A stretch of DNA of 64,000 nucleotides from WHSW01 sp963821025 (GTDB lineage Bacteria > Actinomycetota > Thermoleophilia > Solirubrobacterales > 70-9), in contig CAWGCG010000004.1 in NCBI GenBank assembly GCA_963821025.1, forward strand, positions 868,001 to 932,000, written 5' to 3'. A program made the translations under genes and the position numbers. Position 1 is the stretch's first letter, and each line of letters starts with the position of its first letter. This document shows, piece by piece, positions 9,121 through 18,600 of the stretch. The notes below the pieces were generated by a model. It was not told the origin of the DNA. It saw only the letters and a program-made list of their open reading frames with translations, and ran no database searches.

Positions 9121-9897
9121 TCAGTCGCGAAGCCCGACCAGCGAGCCGGCGACCGCGCGCCAGACGTCGGGGTCGAGTCCGAGGCCCAGATGGGTCGAAC
9201 GGACCTCGATGTGCTCGACCCCGGGCGTGGTCCGGTCGATGCAGGCCTGCCAGGCGACCACCCCGTCGTTGCGGGTGAAGATCGCGGTCACCGGCACCCG
9301 GATCGGGTTGTCGCGGTCGAGCTTCGTGGCGAGCGCCTCGATCCGCGTGCACTCCTCGGCTCCGTAGGAGGTGGCCCCGAGGGTGTAGCTCGGGCCACCG
9401 ATCACGGGCGTTCCGAAGGTGACCACGCCGGCGACGTGGTCGGGGATCTCGCGCGCGGTCTCGCGGGCGATCACCCCTCCGAGGCTCCAGCCGACCAGGG
9501 CAACCGGGCGCCCGCGGCTCGCGGCGAGCGCGGCGACGCTCTCGGCCAGGAGGGCGACATCGCGCTCGGCATCGCCGCGATTGAGGCCGAGGCCCCAGGG
9601 GCGGGTCGAGTGCCCGAGCCAGCTCAGGTAGGCGCGCAGCGGGGCCAAGCTGAGCTCGGGCGCGCGCCAGCCGGGTATGTCGATGACGATCCGGCCGTCG
9701 CCGCGCGGCGCGTTCGCGAGCCACGGCGACCGCGTGAGCAGCCGGGCCGGCTCGGTCGCGGTAAGCAGCTCGCCGAACGTCGACCTGCCGGCCGGCGGGC
9801 CCGCCGGCATGACCGCCTCGGGGGGCTCGGGGTGGCGAACGACGGTCGAGCGCAGCAGCCGGGAGGCGGCGAGCGGCACCTGGGTCAAGGTCAGCAT
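9121..9897 (-). CDS. Alpha/beta hydrolase (lipase/esterase-like)
   Basis: A 258-residue alpha/beta-hydrolase. The nucleophile elbow GWSLGG (serine) is preceded by RPVALV, and an oxyanion-type motif is present in the N-terminal strand region. The catalytic His is probably in the STHLGLGLDPDVWRAVA segment near the C-terminus. It lacks a clear signal peptide, so it is probably cytoplasmic. It resembles the triacylglycerol lipase-like/LipB-like group of Actinobacteria, but no substrate can be assigned. It lies head to head with the flippase-like gene. Confidence 0.85.
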   Translation of the reverse strand: MLTLTQVPLAASRLLRSTVVRHPEPPEAVMPAGPPAGRSTFGELLTATEPARLLTRSPWLANAPRGDGRIVIDIPGWRAPELSLAPLRAYLSWLGHSTRPWGLGLNRGDAERDVALLAESVAALAASRGRPVALVGWSLGGVIARETAREIPDHVAGVVTFGTPVIGGPSYTLGATSYGAEECTRIEALATKLDRDNPIRVPVTAIFTRNDGVVAWQACIDRTTPGVEHIEVRSTHLGLGLDPDVWRAVAGSLVGLRD

Positions 9898-9939
9898 CGG
9901 GTCATACGGTCGGTCTCGGAGGGTAGTTAGTCAGGCCTC

Positions 9940-9945
9940 TAGCCT
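9940..9945 (+). promoter_or_regulatory. -10 box TAGCCT, probable leaderless promoter
   Basis: The hexamer ends 6 bp before the GTG of the flippase-like gene, with no Shine-Dalgarno sequence between. Confidence 0.55.
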
Positions 9946-9951
9946 GGATGG

Positions 9952-11079
9952 GTGGCCGAAACGCGCGAACTCGACGTCACCTACCTCGAGCCGGTCGAGA
10001 TCGAGGCCGAGCCGCTGCCGGAGGAGTTCTCCTCATCGAGCCTTCGCCGTTCGTTGCTGATTCTGGCCGCGATCGCCGCTTTCGTGGTCGCGGCGATCAC
10101 CCTGATCCCGGGGCTGGCCTCGCTGCGCGACAGCTTCGCCGGGGCCGAGCCGCTCTGGCTCGCGGTCGCCGCCGTGCTGCAGCTCGGCTCCTGCGCCTCC
10201 TACGTGCTCATCTTCCGCACGGTCTTTTGTCGTCGCACGAGCCTGCGCACCAGCGTCCAGATCGGTCTCGCCGAGCTCGGCGCGAACTCGGTCCTCTCGG
10301 TCGGCGGCGCCGGCGGGCTCGCGCTCGGCGCCTGGATCCTCGGACGCGGCGGCGTCGCGCGCGACCACATCGCCCGACGCACGGTCGCCTTCTTCCTGCT
10401 CACCAGCCTCGCCAACGTCGGCTTTCTGGCGATCGGCGGCTTGGCGCTGGCGACCGGGCTGCTCTCGGGCTCGCCGACCCTGCTGCTCGGGGTGGTGCCG
10501 GCGCTGGTCGGGTTCGCGGCGATCGGGCTCGCGCTCGCGGTCCGCCCGGCGGCGCACGCGCTGGCGCGCTGGACCAGCCGCGACCGGCTCGAAACCGTGT
10601 TGCGTACGGTGGGCGACGGGATCGTCGAGGCGCTTTTTCTGCTGCGGTCGCGGCCGCTGGGGATCGCCCTCGGCGCCTCTGGCTACATGCTCTTCGACGT
10701 CGCAATGCTCGGCGTCTGCTTCACCGCCTTCGGCAACGAGGTCCCGCCCGTGGGCGTCTTGTTGCTCGCCTACCTCGTCGGTCAGCTCGGCGGCCTGATC
10801 CCGCTCCCGGGTGGGATCGGCGGCGTCGACGGCGCCTTGATCGGCGCGCTGGTGATCTATGGGGTCGAACCTGCCGCGGCCGCCGTCGCCGTGATCGCCT
10901 ACCGCGGTTTGCTGCTCGCGATCCCCGCCTTGCTGGGCCTCCCGGCGCTCGCGATCCTGCGCCGGCGTCTGCAGACCGAGGCCCACGACATCGCCGCCTG
11001 CAGCCCTGGTCAGGAGGTAGAGGTGATCGGCCGCGGCACTGTCCGCACCTGGGAGCCGGTCACCGAGACGGAAACCTGA
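9952..11079 (+). CDS. Flippase-like integral membrane protein (LPG synthetase TM / UPF0104 family)
   Basis: A 375-residue polytopic membrane protein with about eight hydrophobic segments. The family hallmark is the late motif GGLIPLPGGIGGVDGALI, followed by the aromatic-poor YRGLLLAIPALLG helix. This domain is found as the flippase part of lysyl-phosphatidylglycerol synthases and in YbhN/AglD-like proteins; here it stands alone without a synthase domain. The start is GTG. The 32 hydrophilic N-terminal residues face the cytoplasm by the positive-inside tendency. Its lipid substrate is unknown. Confidence 0.85.
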   Translation: MAETRELDVTYLEPVEIEAEPLPEEFSSSSLRRSLLILAAIAAFVVAAITLIPGLASLRDSFAGAEPLWLAVAAVLQLGSCASYVLIFRTVFCRRTSLRTSVQIGLAELGANSVLSVGGAGGLALGAWILGRGGVARDHIARRTVAFFLLTSLANVGFLAIGGLALATGLLSGSPTLLLGVVPALVGFAAIGLALAVRPAAHALARWTSRDRLETVLRTVGDGIVEALFLLRSRPLGIALGASGYMLFDVAMLGVCFTAFGNEVPPVGVLLLAYLVGQLGGLIPLPGGIGGVDGALIGALVIYGVEPAAAAVAVIAYRGLLLAIPALLGLPALAILRRRLQTEAHDIAACSPGQEVEVIGRGTVRTWEPVTETET

Positions 11080-11129
11080 GCACCGGCCCGGGCTAGGGTG
11101 TCGCCCTCCCGAGCAGAGGAGCGACAGCG

Positions 11130-11339
11130 ATGAAGCTGAGCACGAGAAATCAGATTCGCGCCACCGTCGTCGGCGTCTCTCACGGCGAGGCGATCGCCAA
11201 CGTCGAGATGGATGCCAGCGGGCAGCGCCTGGTCGCCTCGATCACGGTCGAGGCGATGCACGAGCTGGGGATCACCGAGGGCAGCGAGGTGATCGCCCTG
11301 GTCAAGGCCTCCGACGTGATGGTCGCGGTCGAAGACTGA
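11130..11339 (+). CDS. Molbindin-like TOBE domain protein
   Basis: A 69-residue single TOBE/Mop domain: MKLSTRNQIRATVVGV opening, the SITVEAMHELGI segment and VIALVKASDVMVAV ending are the canonical molybdate-binding motif. Such proteins bind molybdate or tungstate as oligomers, for storage or as part of molybdenum homeostasis. The ATG follows an AGAGGAG site, unlike the leaderless genes nearby. No molybdenum transporter or cofactor gene is visible here, so it appears as a stand-alone gene. Confidence 0.92.
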   Translation: MKLSTRNQIRATVVGVSHGEAIANVEMDASGQRLVASITVEAMHELGITEGSEVIALVKASDVMVAVED

Positions 11340-11342
11340 GCC

Positions 11343-11753
11343 TCACTCAGCCCGCTGCACGATCCGGATCGCGTTGCCGAACGGGTCACGCAACGCGCAG
11401 TCGACCCCGTAGGACTGCTCGACCGGCTCCTGGGTGAACTCGACCTCCTTTGCCAGCAGCTCCTCGTAGGTCTTGCGGCAGTCGTCGGTGGTGAACCCGA
11501 TCCAACCGCCGCCGGCGCCCTTGGTGACCAGCTCACGGAGCTGCTCGGCGGTCGCATCGTCGTGCGCCGGCGCCCCGGGCTTTTCGAGCAGGATCTCGCG
11601 GTCGTGCTGACCAGGGACGCTGACGGTGAGCCAGCGCATGAAGCCGAGATCGGTGTCGGTGTTCACCTCGAGCCCGAGCTTGCCGACGTAGAAGTCGAGC
11701 GCTTCGTCTTGGTCGAGGACATAGACGGATGAAATGCGGATGTTGTTGATCAT
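11343..11753 (-). CDS. VOC/glyoxalase superfamily protein
   Basis: A 136-residue vicinal-oxygen-chelate protein with two beta-alpha-beta-beta-beta modules: ISSVYVLDQDEALDFYVGKLG in the first and WIGFTTDDCRKTYEELL then CALRDPFGNAIRI in the second. Members include glyoxalases, dioxygenases and antibiotic-binding proteins. Here it follows an AraC regulator by nine bases, a pairing common in Actinobacteria. A TAGGGT box 6 bp before its ATG, overlapping the AraC stop, could give it a separate leaderless transcript. Confidence 0.87.
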   Translation of the reverse strand: MINNIRISSVYVLDQDEALDFYVGKLGLEVNTDTDLGFMRWLTVSVPGQHDREILLEKPGAPAHDDATAEQLRELVTKGAGGGWIGFTTDDCRKTYEELLAKEVEFTQEPVEQSYGVDCALRDPFGNAIRIVQRAE

Positions 11754-11759
11754 CTGCCG

Positions 11760-11765
11760 ACCCTA
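11760..11765 (-). promoter_or_regulatory. -10 box TAGGGT overlapping the AraC stop codon
   Basis: The TAG of the araC-type stop codon is also the first half of TAGGGT, which ends 6 bp before the VOC gene ATG. It may provide an internal leaderless promoter. Confidence 0.5.
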
Positions 11766-12185
11766 GCCCGCTGCCGGAGGGGTCGCTTCTCCGAAACTGC
11801 TCGGTCGCATCCAGCTCATCGTGAAGCAGGTCGGGGCCGATTCGACCTCGGCTCGGTCGCGGTAGATGCTCGGCGGCTCGCCGACGATCTCGCGGAAGGT
11901 CCGGCTGAACGTCCCGAGGCTGGTGAAGCCGACCTCGAGGCAGATCTCGGTGACGCTGGTCTCGGTCTCGCGCAGCAGGAACATCGCCCGCTCGACTCGC
12001 CGTCGCTGCAGGTAACGGTGCGGCGTCTCGCCGAAGGTGGCGCGGAAGGTGCGGATGAAGTGCGCCTCCGAGACGTGAGCGGTGCGCGCAAGGGTGCGGA
12101 CATCGAGCGGTTGCGCGTATGTGCGGTCGATCATGTCGCGGGCGCGCAGCATCCAGCGGTTGGACTCCTCGACGGCGCGGCTCAC
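11763..12185 (-). CDS. AraC family transcriptional regulator
   Basis: A 140-residue protein that is almost entirely the AraC DNA-binding domain: first HTH LDVRTLARTAHVSEAHFIR, linker helix YLQRRRVERAMFLLRE, second HTH VTEICLEVGFTSLGTFSRTF, then the GEPPSIYR signature. There is no sensor domain. I chose the GTG giving VSRAVEESNRW; the frame is open further upstream, but that part is arginine/serine rich and unlikely coding. It probably controls the VOC gene nine bases downstream. Confidence 0.87.
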   Translation of the reverse strand: MSRAVEESNRWMLRARDMIDRTYAQPLDVRTLARTAHVSEAHFIRTFRATFGETPHRYLQRRRVERAMFLLRETETSVTEICLEVGFTSLGTFSRTFREIVGEPPSIYRDRAEVESAPTCFTMSWMRPSSFGEATPPAAG

Positions 12186-12261
12186 GGCGCGATCACACCA
12201 CGATCCGTCGCACCCCGTCGGCGAGCTCGATCCGCGCCACCGCGGCGGACTATCCTTAGGC

Positions 12262-12720
12262 ATCGCCTTCACCGCCGTCGAAGCGCGCACTCGGATCCTC
12301 GACGATCTCGCAATTGCGGTCGATCAGATCGCCCTCGCCACCGCCTGTCTCGGCGAGGCCTACGAGCAGCTCGACGAGATCACCGCCGATCGCCTCGAGG
12401 GCGAGCTCTTCCGGCCGGTGCAAAAGGCATACGGCCGGGCAAAACGCACCCATGCGCAGTTCGCGCAACGGTCCGGGCTTCCGGCGCGTAGCTTCGATTC
12501 TCCGTCGGCGGGCCTCAGTTCGCAGGGCGTGAAGCTGTTGGTCGAGCGCGCGGTGGCGGCGTCGACCGAGGCCGACCGACAGCTCGCCGAGCTCCAGGAC
12601 TCGATGCTGCCGATCGAGGCCGGCGATGCCGAGTTGCGCACCGGCCTGGTCGAGGTCCGCGAGCTGCTCGACGGCTCCCCCCTCCGTGCGCGCCAGTTCC
12701 TGCGCACGCTGGGCCGTTAG
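12262..12720 (+). CDS. Conserved hypothetical protein with no canonical start codon in place
   Basis: About 152 residues with clear coding character, helical and charged: AVEARTRILDDLAIAVDQIAL, then ATACLGEAYEQLDE, and the C-terminal ELRTGLVEVRELLDGSPLR. No ATG, GTG or TTG lies in frame near where protein-like sequence begins. The nearest in-frame ATG is at 12133, inside the antisense of the AraC gene. A TATCCT box (12251-12256) is followed five bases later by an in-frame ATC, the most likely first codon if the transcript is leaderless. Function unknown. Confidence 0.6.
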   Translation: MAFTAVEARTRILDDLAIAVDQIALATACLGEAYEQLDEITADRLEGELFRPVQKAYGRAKRTHAQFAQRSGLPARSFDSPSAGLSSQGVKLLVERAVAASTEADRQLAELQDSMLPIEAGDAELRTGLVEVRELLDGSPLRARQFLRTLGR

Positions 12721-12725
12721 CTCGC

Positions 12726-13472
12726 CTAGGCCGAGGCGTTCGGCGCCTGTTCCCCGCTCAGGCGGGTTCGCGAAGCCCGCCGTCCGAAGACCACGATCAA
12801 AGTCACCCCGGCCGCGGCGATCAGCAGGCCGATGATTGCCATCCCCAGTCCCACCCAGATCAGCCACCCGACTTTTGCTCCGACGTCGGCCTCGACCTCG
12901 ATCTGCGGCTCGGCGTCGGTGTTCATCACGACGATCGACCAGACGCCCGACTCCACGTCCCACTCGACGCTTCGGTCGCCGCCGCCCTGGCTCTCGGCCA
13001 CCCAGAAGGGCTCGGACGCCGGAGGCCGCTTGGGCGCGCCGCCGGCGCGCAGGTCGTAGCGGGCGTCGCCCCCCTCGAAGTCGGTCAAGACGGCATGCTC
13101 GACCCCGTCGAGATACGCGTCGACATCTTCCGTGGGGCCGACGCCGAGGAACACGGGACGACCGTTTGTGCCCTCGACCCGGACCCGCACGGTGCCGAGG
13201 AGCTCCTCGGGCGCCACATCGACTGGATCGGCGCCGAGGTCGATCTGCCCGCTGCTGATCGCGTAGGAGTCGGTCGCCAGCCGCTCACGATCGGTCGTGT
13301 AGTAACCGTCATCGTCACGGGCAAATCCGTGCGCCGCGATCAAGGCGAGCCCGCCGAGCAGGAGTAGAAGCCCGATCAGGGCGAGGATGCTGCCGCCGAC
13401 GACCGCCGCGACGCGGCCGGCGGTCCAGTTCGACCGTGGCCGCGTCTCGGGTGGCTGAGCGTCTGCTTCCAT
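12726..13472 (-). CDS. Conserved membrane protein with large extracytoplasmic domain
   Basis: A 248-residue protein. A hydrophobic helix near residues 20-48 (AAVVGGSILALIGLLLLLGG) is followed by a 150-residue external domain containing FLGVGPTEDVDAYLDGVEH and WSIVVMNTDAEPQIEVEA. A second helix near residues 200-230 (VGLGMAIIGLLIAAAGV) precedes a basic tail. This layout is common in Actinobacteria proteins of unknown function. I chose the ATG before EADAQPPETRP because the longer frame overlaps the neighbouring MMPL remnant. Confidence 0.75.
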   Translation of the reverse strand: MEADAQPPETRPRSNWTAGRVAAVVGGSILALIGLLLLLGGLALIAAHGFARDDDGYYTTDRERLATDSYAISSGQIDLGADPVDVAPEELLGTVRVRVEGTNGRPVFLGVGPTEDVDAYLDGVEHAVLTDFEGGDARYDLRAGGAPKRPPASEPFWVAESQGGGDRSVEWDVESGVWSIVVMNTDAEPQIEVEADVGAKVGWLIWVGLGMAIIGLLIAAAGVTLIVVFGRRASRTRLSGEQAPNASA

Positions 13473-13488
13473 GGTCGCTTGCGCTCGC

Positions 13489-14048
13489 TTACGCCGGGGC
13501 CGGCTCGGGTTCGTCGCCGGAACCGGGCTCATCGCCGGTCGGCTCGGGCTCGGGCGGCTTGGCTACGGGCGCGAACTGGGGCTCATGGACGCGCGGAATC
13601 CACTCCAGCCACTTCGGCAGATACCAGTTCCAGTCGCCGAGAATCTTCATCGAGGCCGGCAGCAACACGCCACGGACGATCGTAGCGTCGATCAGCACGG
13701 CAACCGCGAGACCTACGCCCATCTCCTTGAAATCGAGGAAGGTGAGGGTGATAAAGACCGCAAACACGAAGACCATCACCGCGGCCGCGCTGGTCACCGT
13801 CCCGGCCGTTCTCGAGATCCCGTTCTTGACGGCATCCTCGGTGCTCATCCCTCGTTGCCACAACTCACGCACGCGCGAGAGGATGAACGTGGTAGTCCAT
13901 CGAAAGGCCAAACAGGATCACGAACAAGAACAGCGGCAGCCAAGAGGTGACCCCGCCGTTGGAGCTGAAGTCGAGGACACCCTCACCGTTGCCGTCCTGG
14001 ACGACGAGAACCAGGACGCCGTAGGCGGCTCCGATCGAGAGCAGCGTG
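13489..14048 (-). pseudogene. MMPL family transporter, 3' remnant with frameshift
   Basis: This is the C-terminal quarter of an RND-like MMPL exporter. One frame reads LLSIGAAYGVLVLVVQDGNG and then FGLSMDYHV; the next frame continues FILSRVRELWQRGMS, DAVKNGISRTAGTVTSAAAV and GVGLAVAVLIDATIVRGVLL. The family normally has MDYHVFILSRVREL in one frame, so about two bases are missing near 13888. The first 500 or so residues are gone: homology stops at about 14046, where a LuxR remnant begins on the other strand. It is almost certainly non-functional. Confidence 0.87.
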
Positions 14049-14153
14049 AAGACGGTAGAGACCCATATGCGGAACATCCTTCGCAAGCTGGACGTCTCCT
14101 CGCGCACCGACGTCGCTCGGATCGTCGACCGCGCTCGAGCTGCGCGGCCGTGA
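14037..14153 (+). pseudogene. LuxR-type HTH regulator, 3' remnant
   Basis: Thirty-eight codons in frame encode SSVKTVETHMRNILRKLDV and then SSRTDVARIVDRARAARP, the recognition helix and C-terminus of a LuxR/FixJ-type HTH domain. The frame is closed by a stop codon at 14022, and no start or upstream receiver or ATPase part exists. The fragment abuts the MMPL remnant on the opposite strand. Both have lost their 5' ends at the same point, as expected from a deletion through a divergent regulator/transporter pair. Confidence 0.82.
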
Positions 14154-14200
14154 CGACCCTGCGGCGGCTGACTGGCCCCGTCCGCCGCCAAAGCCGCCGC

Positions 14201-14206
14201 TAGGGT
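14201..14206 (+). promoter_or_regulatory. -10 box TAGGGT, probable leaderless promoter
   Basis: The hexamer ends 7 bp before the decarboxylase ATG at 14214 and overlaps the alternative GTG at 14205, which favours the ATG as the start. Confidence 0.55.
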
Positions 14207-14213
14207 GCGGGAC

Positions 14214-15620
14214 ATGTCTGCGAATGCGGGCGCCGACCCCGGTGAGCGCAGCGATGCGGCCACCGAGGCCGCTCGAATGCACTTGTTCGACGCCGAGGCT
14301 CGAGCGCTCACCGGCGAGGTCTACGACTACATCGAAGCTCGCCTGGGTGGAGCTCCACGGCTGAACTCGCCCCTATCGGCGGACCAGCTGCGGCGGCTCG
14401 CCGGGGAGACGGTGACCGAGGACGGCCTCGGTGCGGCCGAGGCGTTCCGCATATTTCGCGAGGTCCTGGCCCCGGCATGCGTGAACGTCAGCCACCCCCG
14501 ATTCCTGAGCTTCGTCCCGCATGCTCCGACGACGTCCTCGACCCTGTTCGACCTGGCGCTGTCGGCCTCGGGGATCTTCGCCGACTGGTGGCTCGAGGGG
14601 GCGGGCGCGATCCACGCAGAGAACGAGGCCCTGGCGTGGATCGCCGGCCTGCTCGAGTGGCCCGAGGACGCGGGAGGCGTCTTCGTCAGCGGTGGCACCG
14701 CGGGGAATCTCAGCGCCCTGGCGGCCGCGCGCGACGCCCGAAGGCGCCGGGGCACCGATCACGAGCGACGTGAAGCTGTCGCGATCACCGCCGGCGGGCA
14801 CTCGTCGCTGCGGCTGGCCGCACGGGTGCTCGATCTCGAGGTACTCGAGGTTCCAGGTGACGAGCGCGGCCGAATGTCGGGCTCCGCCTTGCGACGGGCA
14901 CTCGGTGAGTCCGACCTCGACCCTTGCGCGGTCGCAGCGACGGCCGGGACGACGAACCTCGGCGTGATCGACGATCTCGAGGGAATCGCCGATGTCAGCG
15001 AGCACCACGGGCTTTGGATGCACGTCGACGGCGCCTACGGCGGCGCCGCACTCGCCGCACCGAGCGCTCGCAGCCGATTCGCGGGCATCGAGCGTGCCGA
15101 TTCCTTCGTCGTCGATCCGCACAAGTGGCTCTTCGCTCCGGTCGACTGCGCCGCCCTTCTCTACCGGGATCCGGCGCTGGGAAAGGCCGCATTCACACAA
15201 CACGCCGAGTACATCGATGCGGTCGAGGCGCCCTTGGACTGGAATCCGTCCGACTACGCGATTCACCTCTCGCGTCGCGCCCGCGGACTTCCGTTCTGGT
15301 TCTCACTGGCCACGCACGGCGCCCGCGCATATGCGAACGCAATCGAGCATGGCCTCGGCTTGGCTCGTGAGGCCGCCGAGATGATCAGGCGCGCCCCTCA
15401 CCTGGAGTTGATCTTCGACCCTGATCTGTCGGTGGTCGTCTTCCGCCGGACTGGCTGGCAACCCCGCGACTACGAGGAGTGGTCGGCTGAGGCGCTGGCT
15501 GCCGGGCTGACATTGACCGCGCCGACGACCTGGAACGGCGAGACCCTGCTGCGCTTTTGCTTCGTCAACCCGGCGACAACGGTCGAGGACGTCGGCGAGA
15601 TCCTCGACTCGTTGGGCTAG
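14214..15620 (+). CDS. PLP-dependent group II decarboxylase (aromatic-amino-acid/glutamate decarboxylase-like)
   Basis: A 468-residue pyridoxal-phosphate enzyme that decarboxylates an amino acid to an amine. The PLP lysine is in VVDPHKWLF (about residue 304). The phosphate-binding FVSGGTAGNLSAL, the WMHVDGAYGG aspartate and AATAGTTNLGVIDD are canonical. The Asp-Trp-Trp segment near residue 124 and the Pro/His in NVSHPRF fit the AADC branch more than GadB. Substrate preference cannot be settled from sequence. It stands alone, and the LuxR remnant immediately upstream may once have been a neighbour only by chance. Confidence 0.88.
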   Translation: MSANAGADPGERSDAATEAARMHLFDAEARALTGEVYDYIEARLGGAPRLNSPLSADQLRRLAGETVTEDGLGAAEAFRIFREVLAPACVNVSHPRFLSFVPHAPTTSSTLFDLALSASGIFADWWLEGAGAIHAENEALAWIAGLLEWPEDAGGVFVSGGTAGNLSALAAARDARRRRGTDHERREAVAITAGGHSSLRLAARVLDLEVLEVPGDERGRMSGSALRRALGESDLDPCAVAATAGTTNLGVIDDLEGIADVSEHHGLWMHVDGAYGGAALAAPSARSRFAGIERADSFVVDPHKWLFAPVDCAALLYRDPALGKAAFTQHAEYIDAVEAPLDWNPSDYAIHLSRRARGLPFWFSLATHGARAYANAIEHGLGLAREAAEMIRRAPHLELIFDPDLSVVVFRRTGWQPRDYEEWSAEALAAGLTLTAPTTWNGETLLRFCFVNPATTVEDVGEILDSLG

Positions 15621-15646
15621 CTTCGGCCGAGCGCCTAGGCCGCTGA

Positions 15647-18600
15647 CTAAAGGCCGCTGTTCATGTCCGTCTGGACTTCCGCTGTGGTCAGCGACCGGCT
15701 ATAGATCCGAAGGTCATCCAGCAGACCGCGCCAGCGCTCGAAACCGCAGCCGCTACACCCGGACTGGCCGAACACCAGCGCCTGGGAGTTGGGTACCGGC
15801 GAGGTGGTCTCGGTCGCGGTCGATATGGCCACGCCGTTGAGGTAGAGGGTGTAGGTGTTGGCCGCATCATTGAAGACCGCGGCCAGGTGGGACCACTGGT
15901 TGAGCGGGATCGCCGGCGTGGCAGGGCTGACGTTCTCGCGACAGCCGGCATTGTTGAACCCGCTGTTGATTCTCGTTCCGCTGGTCTGCAGCCAATACCC
16001 GCAACCGGAGGTCACCTCTTTCATCAGGATCGTCTGATAGCCACTCAGCGCGGTCGGCTTCACCCAGGCCTCGAGTGTGTAGCTCGATGCGAGATTGAGC
16101 GACGCTGCGGACGGCACGGTGACGTTGCCCGAGGAGCCATTCAACGACAGCGCACCCCCGTACTTGCCGTTGGCGTCCCATGTGGCTCCGGCGCCGGACA
16201 GGGTGCCGTGGTTGCCGTTGCCTGAGGAGTCGCGAGCGGCGGTGCCCGAGCCCTCGTTGAAGCTCCAGCCGCCCATCAGACCAGTTGGCAGCGAACTGGA
16301 GTTGAAGGTCGCCGTATAGCTCTGCGACGTCGAGGGGACGGTGATGGTGTGCTGCTGACCGCCACCGTCAGACCATGAGGCGAATGTGTAGGACGTGTTC
16401 CCGGCGGTCTGTGTTCTCGCCTCGATGGTGTGGTTGAAGCCGACGAGGGTGTCATAGGTGAACGGAGCCACCCTGGCAATGCCATCGAGGTAGATCGTCC
16501 GCCCGGCGGGCACGGTGTCGAAGCTGAGATTGACCTTGCGCGGGTTGACGGTCACCGACTTGGTCGAGCTGAGACCGGTCGAATCGCGCACCGTCAGGGT
16601 GATCCGGTAGCGAGTGTTGCCGCTGAAGTCGTGCCCGGAGGTCGGGATCGTGAAGCTGCCGCTGCGCACCCCGGTGACCGGGGTGCCCGGGTGCACGTGG
16701 CCGTCATGGAGGAAGTCGATGTTCCAGGTGAAGGCGCTGTCGGGCAGACGACCGTCGTCGGGGTCGGTGCCGTCGCCGCTATAGGCGATCACGTCGCCCG
16801 CCTGGAACTGGCTGCCGTCGGTCGGCGATGAGATCGTGGCCGTGGGGACGTCGCCGGCGCTGATCGCGATCGGGGTCGAGGTGGAGCTGTTGACGCCGTC
16901 CGAGACGGTCAGCCGCGCCTGGTAGGTGCCCGCGGTCGCGTACGTGTGGGAGGGATTGGCGGCCGTGGAGGTGGTTCCATCGCCGAACGCCCACGAGTAG
17001 GTGAGTGGCTGGCCCTCGGGATCCGACGAGCCGGAGCTCGAGAAGGCGACATTCAACGGCGTCGGCCCGGAGGTCGGATTGCCCGACGCGGCGACCACCG
17101 GTGCTTGGTTCGAGCGCACGTACTTGATCCGGCGGATCTTGCTGACACCGACGGTGCCGGTGACGTCGGAATAACCCAGGTCGACGTAATAGAGGGCACC
17201 GTCGGGACCTTCGGCGAGGTAGACGATGTCGCCGTAGGGACCGTCGGTGGTGCCGTTGGAGGGCTCGAAGTTGAACGTGTCCGAGACCGCGCCGTTGGCG
17301 TCGAGCCGCAGGCCCCTGATCCAATTCTGGGCGTAGTCGGCGTAGAAGTAGGCGCCCTGGTAGCTGCTCGGGAACTGCGTGCCGTGGTAGACGAAGCCGC
17401 CGGTGATCGAGGCGTCGCGGCCGTTGTGCGGATAGGAGTGCAGGGGGCTGCGACACGGCGACGAGCACGGGCCCTCGCTGTCGGGCCAGCCGTAGTCGGC
17501 GCCCGCCAGGCCGAGGTTGATCTCCTCCACCGCGGTGGAGGCGTTGTTACCGCCGACGTCGGCGATGTAATAACGACCCGTCGGACCGTCGTAGTAGGCG
17601 CGGAACGGGTTGCGCAGGCCGCGCGCCCAGATCGTGTCGATGTTCGGTCCGGCGCCGTCGTAGAACGGGTTGTCCGTTGGGACCGTCCCGTTCGTGTTTA
17701 TCCGGTGTACCTTGCCGCGCGGGCTGGTCAGCAGCGGCGACAATGACGGGTTGAAGTGTTCGCCGGTGGTGAACAGGAGCTTGCCGTCGTTGGCGAAGTT
17801 GAGTGAGCCGCCGTGGTGTTCTGCGTCCGCATTCTGGGGGTCCTCATAGAGGACGAACTCGCTGCCCGGGACGGTGCCGGTCAGCGCGGCGTTGGCGGTG
17901 AATCGCGAGACGCGGTCGTGGTTGGGCGAGCCCAGCGTGTAGAAGACGTAGTAGAAGCGGTTGGAGGAGAAGTTCGGATCGAGGGCGATGTCGTAGATGC
18001 CCTGCTGGACGCCGGCCGAGCCGACGTTGTTGATCTGCAGGAACAGTCCTGGGTCGGGCTGCGTGTATGGCGGCGGCAGCACCTTGATCTTGCCCTGTAG
18101 CTCGCCAACCAGCATGCGCCCGTCGGGCAGGAATTCGAGCGTGGTCGGCAGATCGAACCCGGTTGCCAGGATCTCGTTTTGGAAGTAGTCGGTATTGGCC
18201 ACGTTGACGTTGACCGGCGCCGATGTGGTCGTGTTGCCGGCCGCGTCTCTCGCCCTGGCGGTCAGGGTATGGGCGCCGTTGCCGACCGCGCGGCTATCCC
18301 AGTTGAGCGCGTACGGCGCGGTCGTGTCCTCGGCTCCGGTGGCCGTCCCGTCGACCAGGAAGCGCACGCCCGACACCCCCGTATTGTCGCCCGCGTTGGC
18401 GGTCACCTGGACGATGTCGGAGACGGTGGCGTTGTTCTGAGGCGCGGTGATCGCGACCGTCGGCGGTGTGGTGTCGTTTGACCCTGCCGCGGCCTTGAAC
18501 GCGACCATGTGCATCACCCAGGCCGAGGAGTTCTGCGTCGCGGTCGCGCTCTGCGGACCGGCAGCGGTGACCACCTTGTCCTCGGTGCGGTTGCCGAAGT

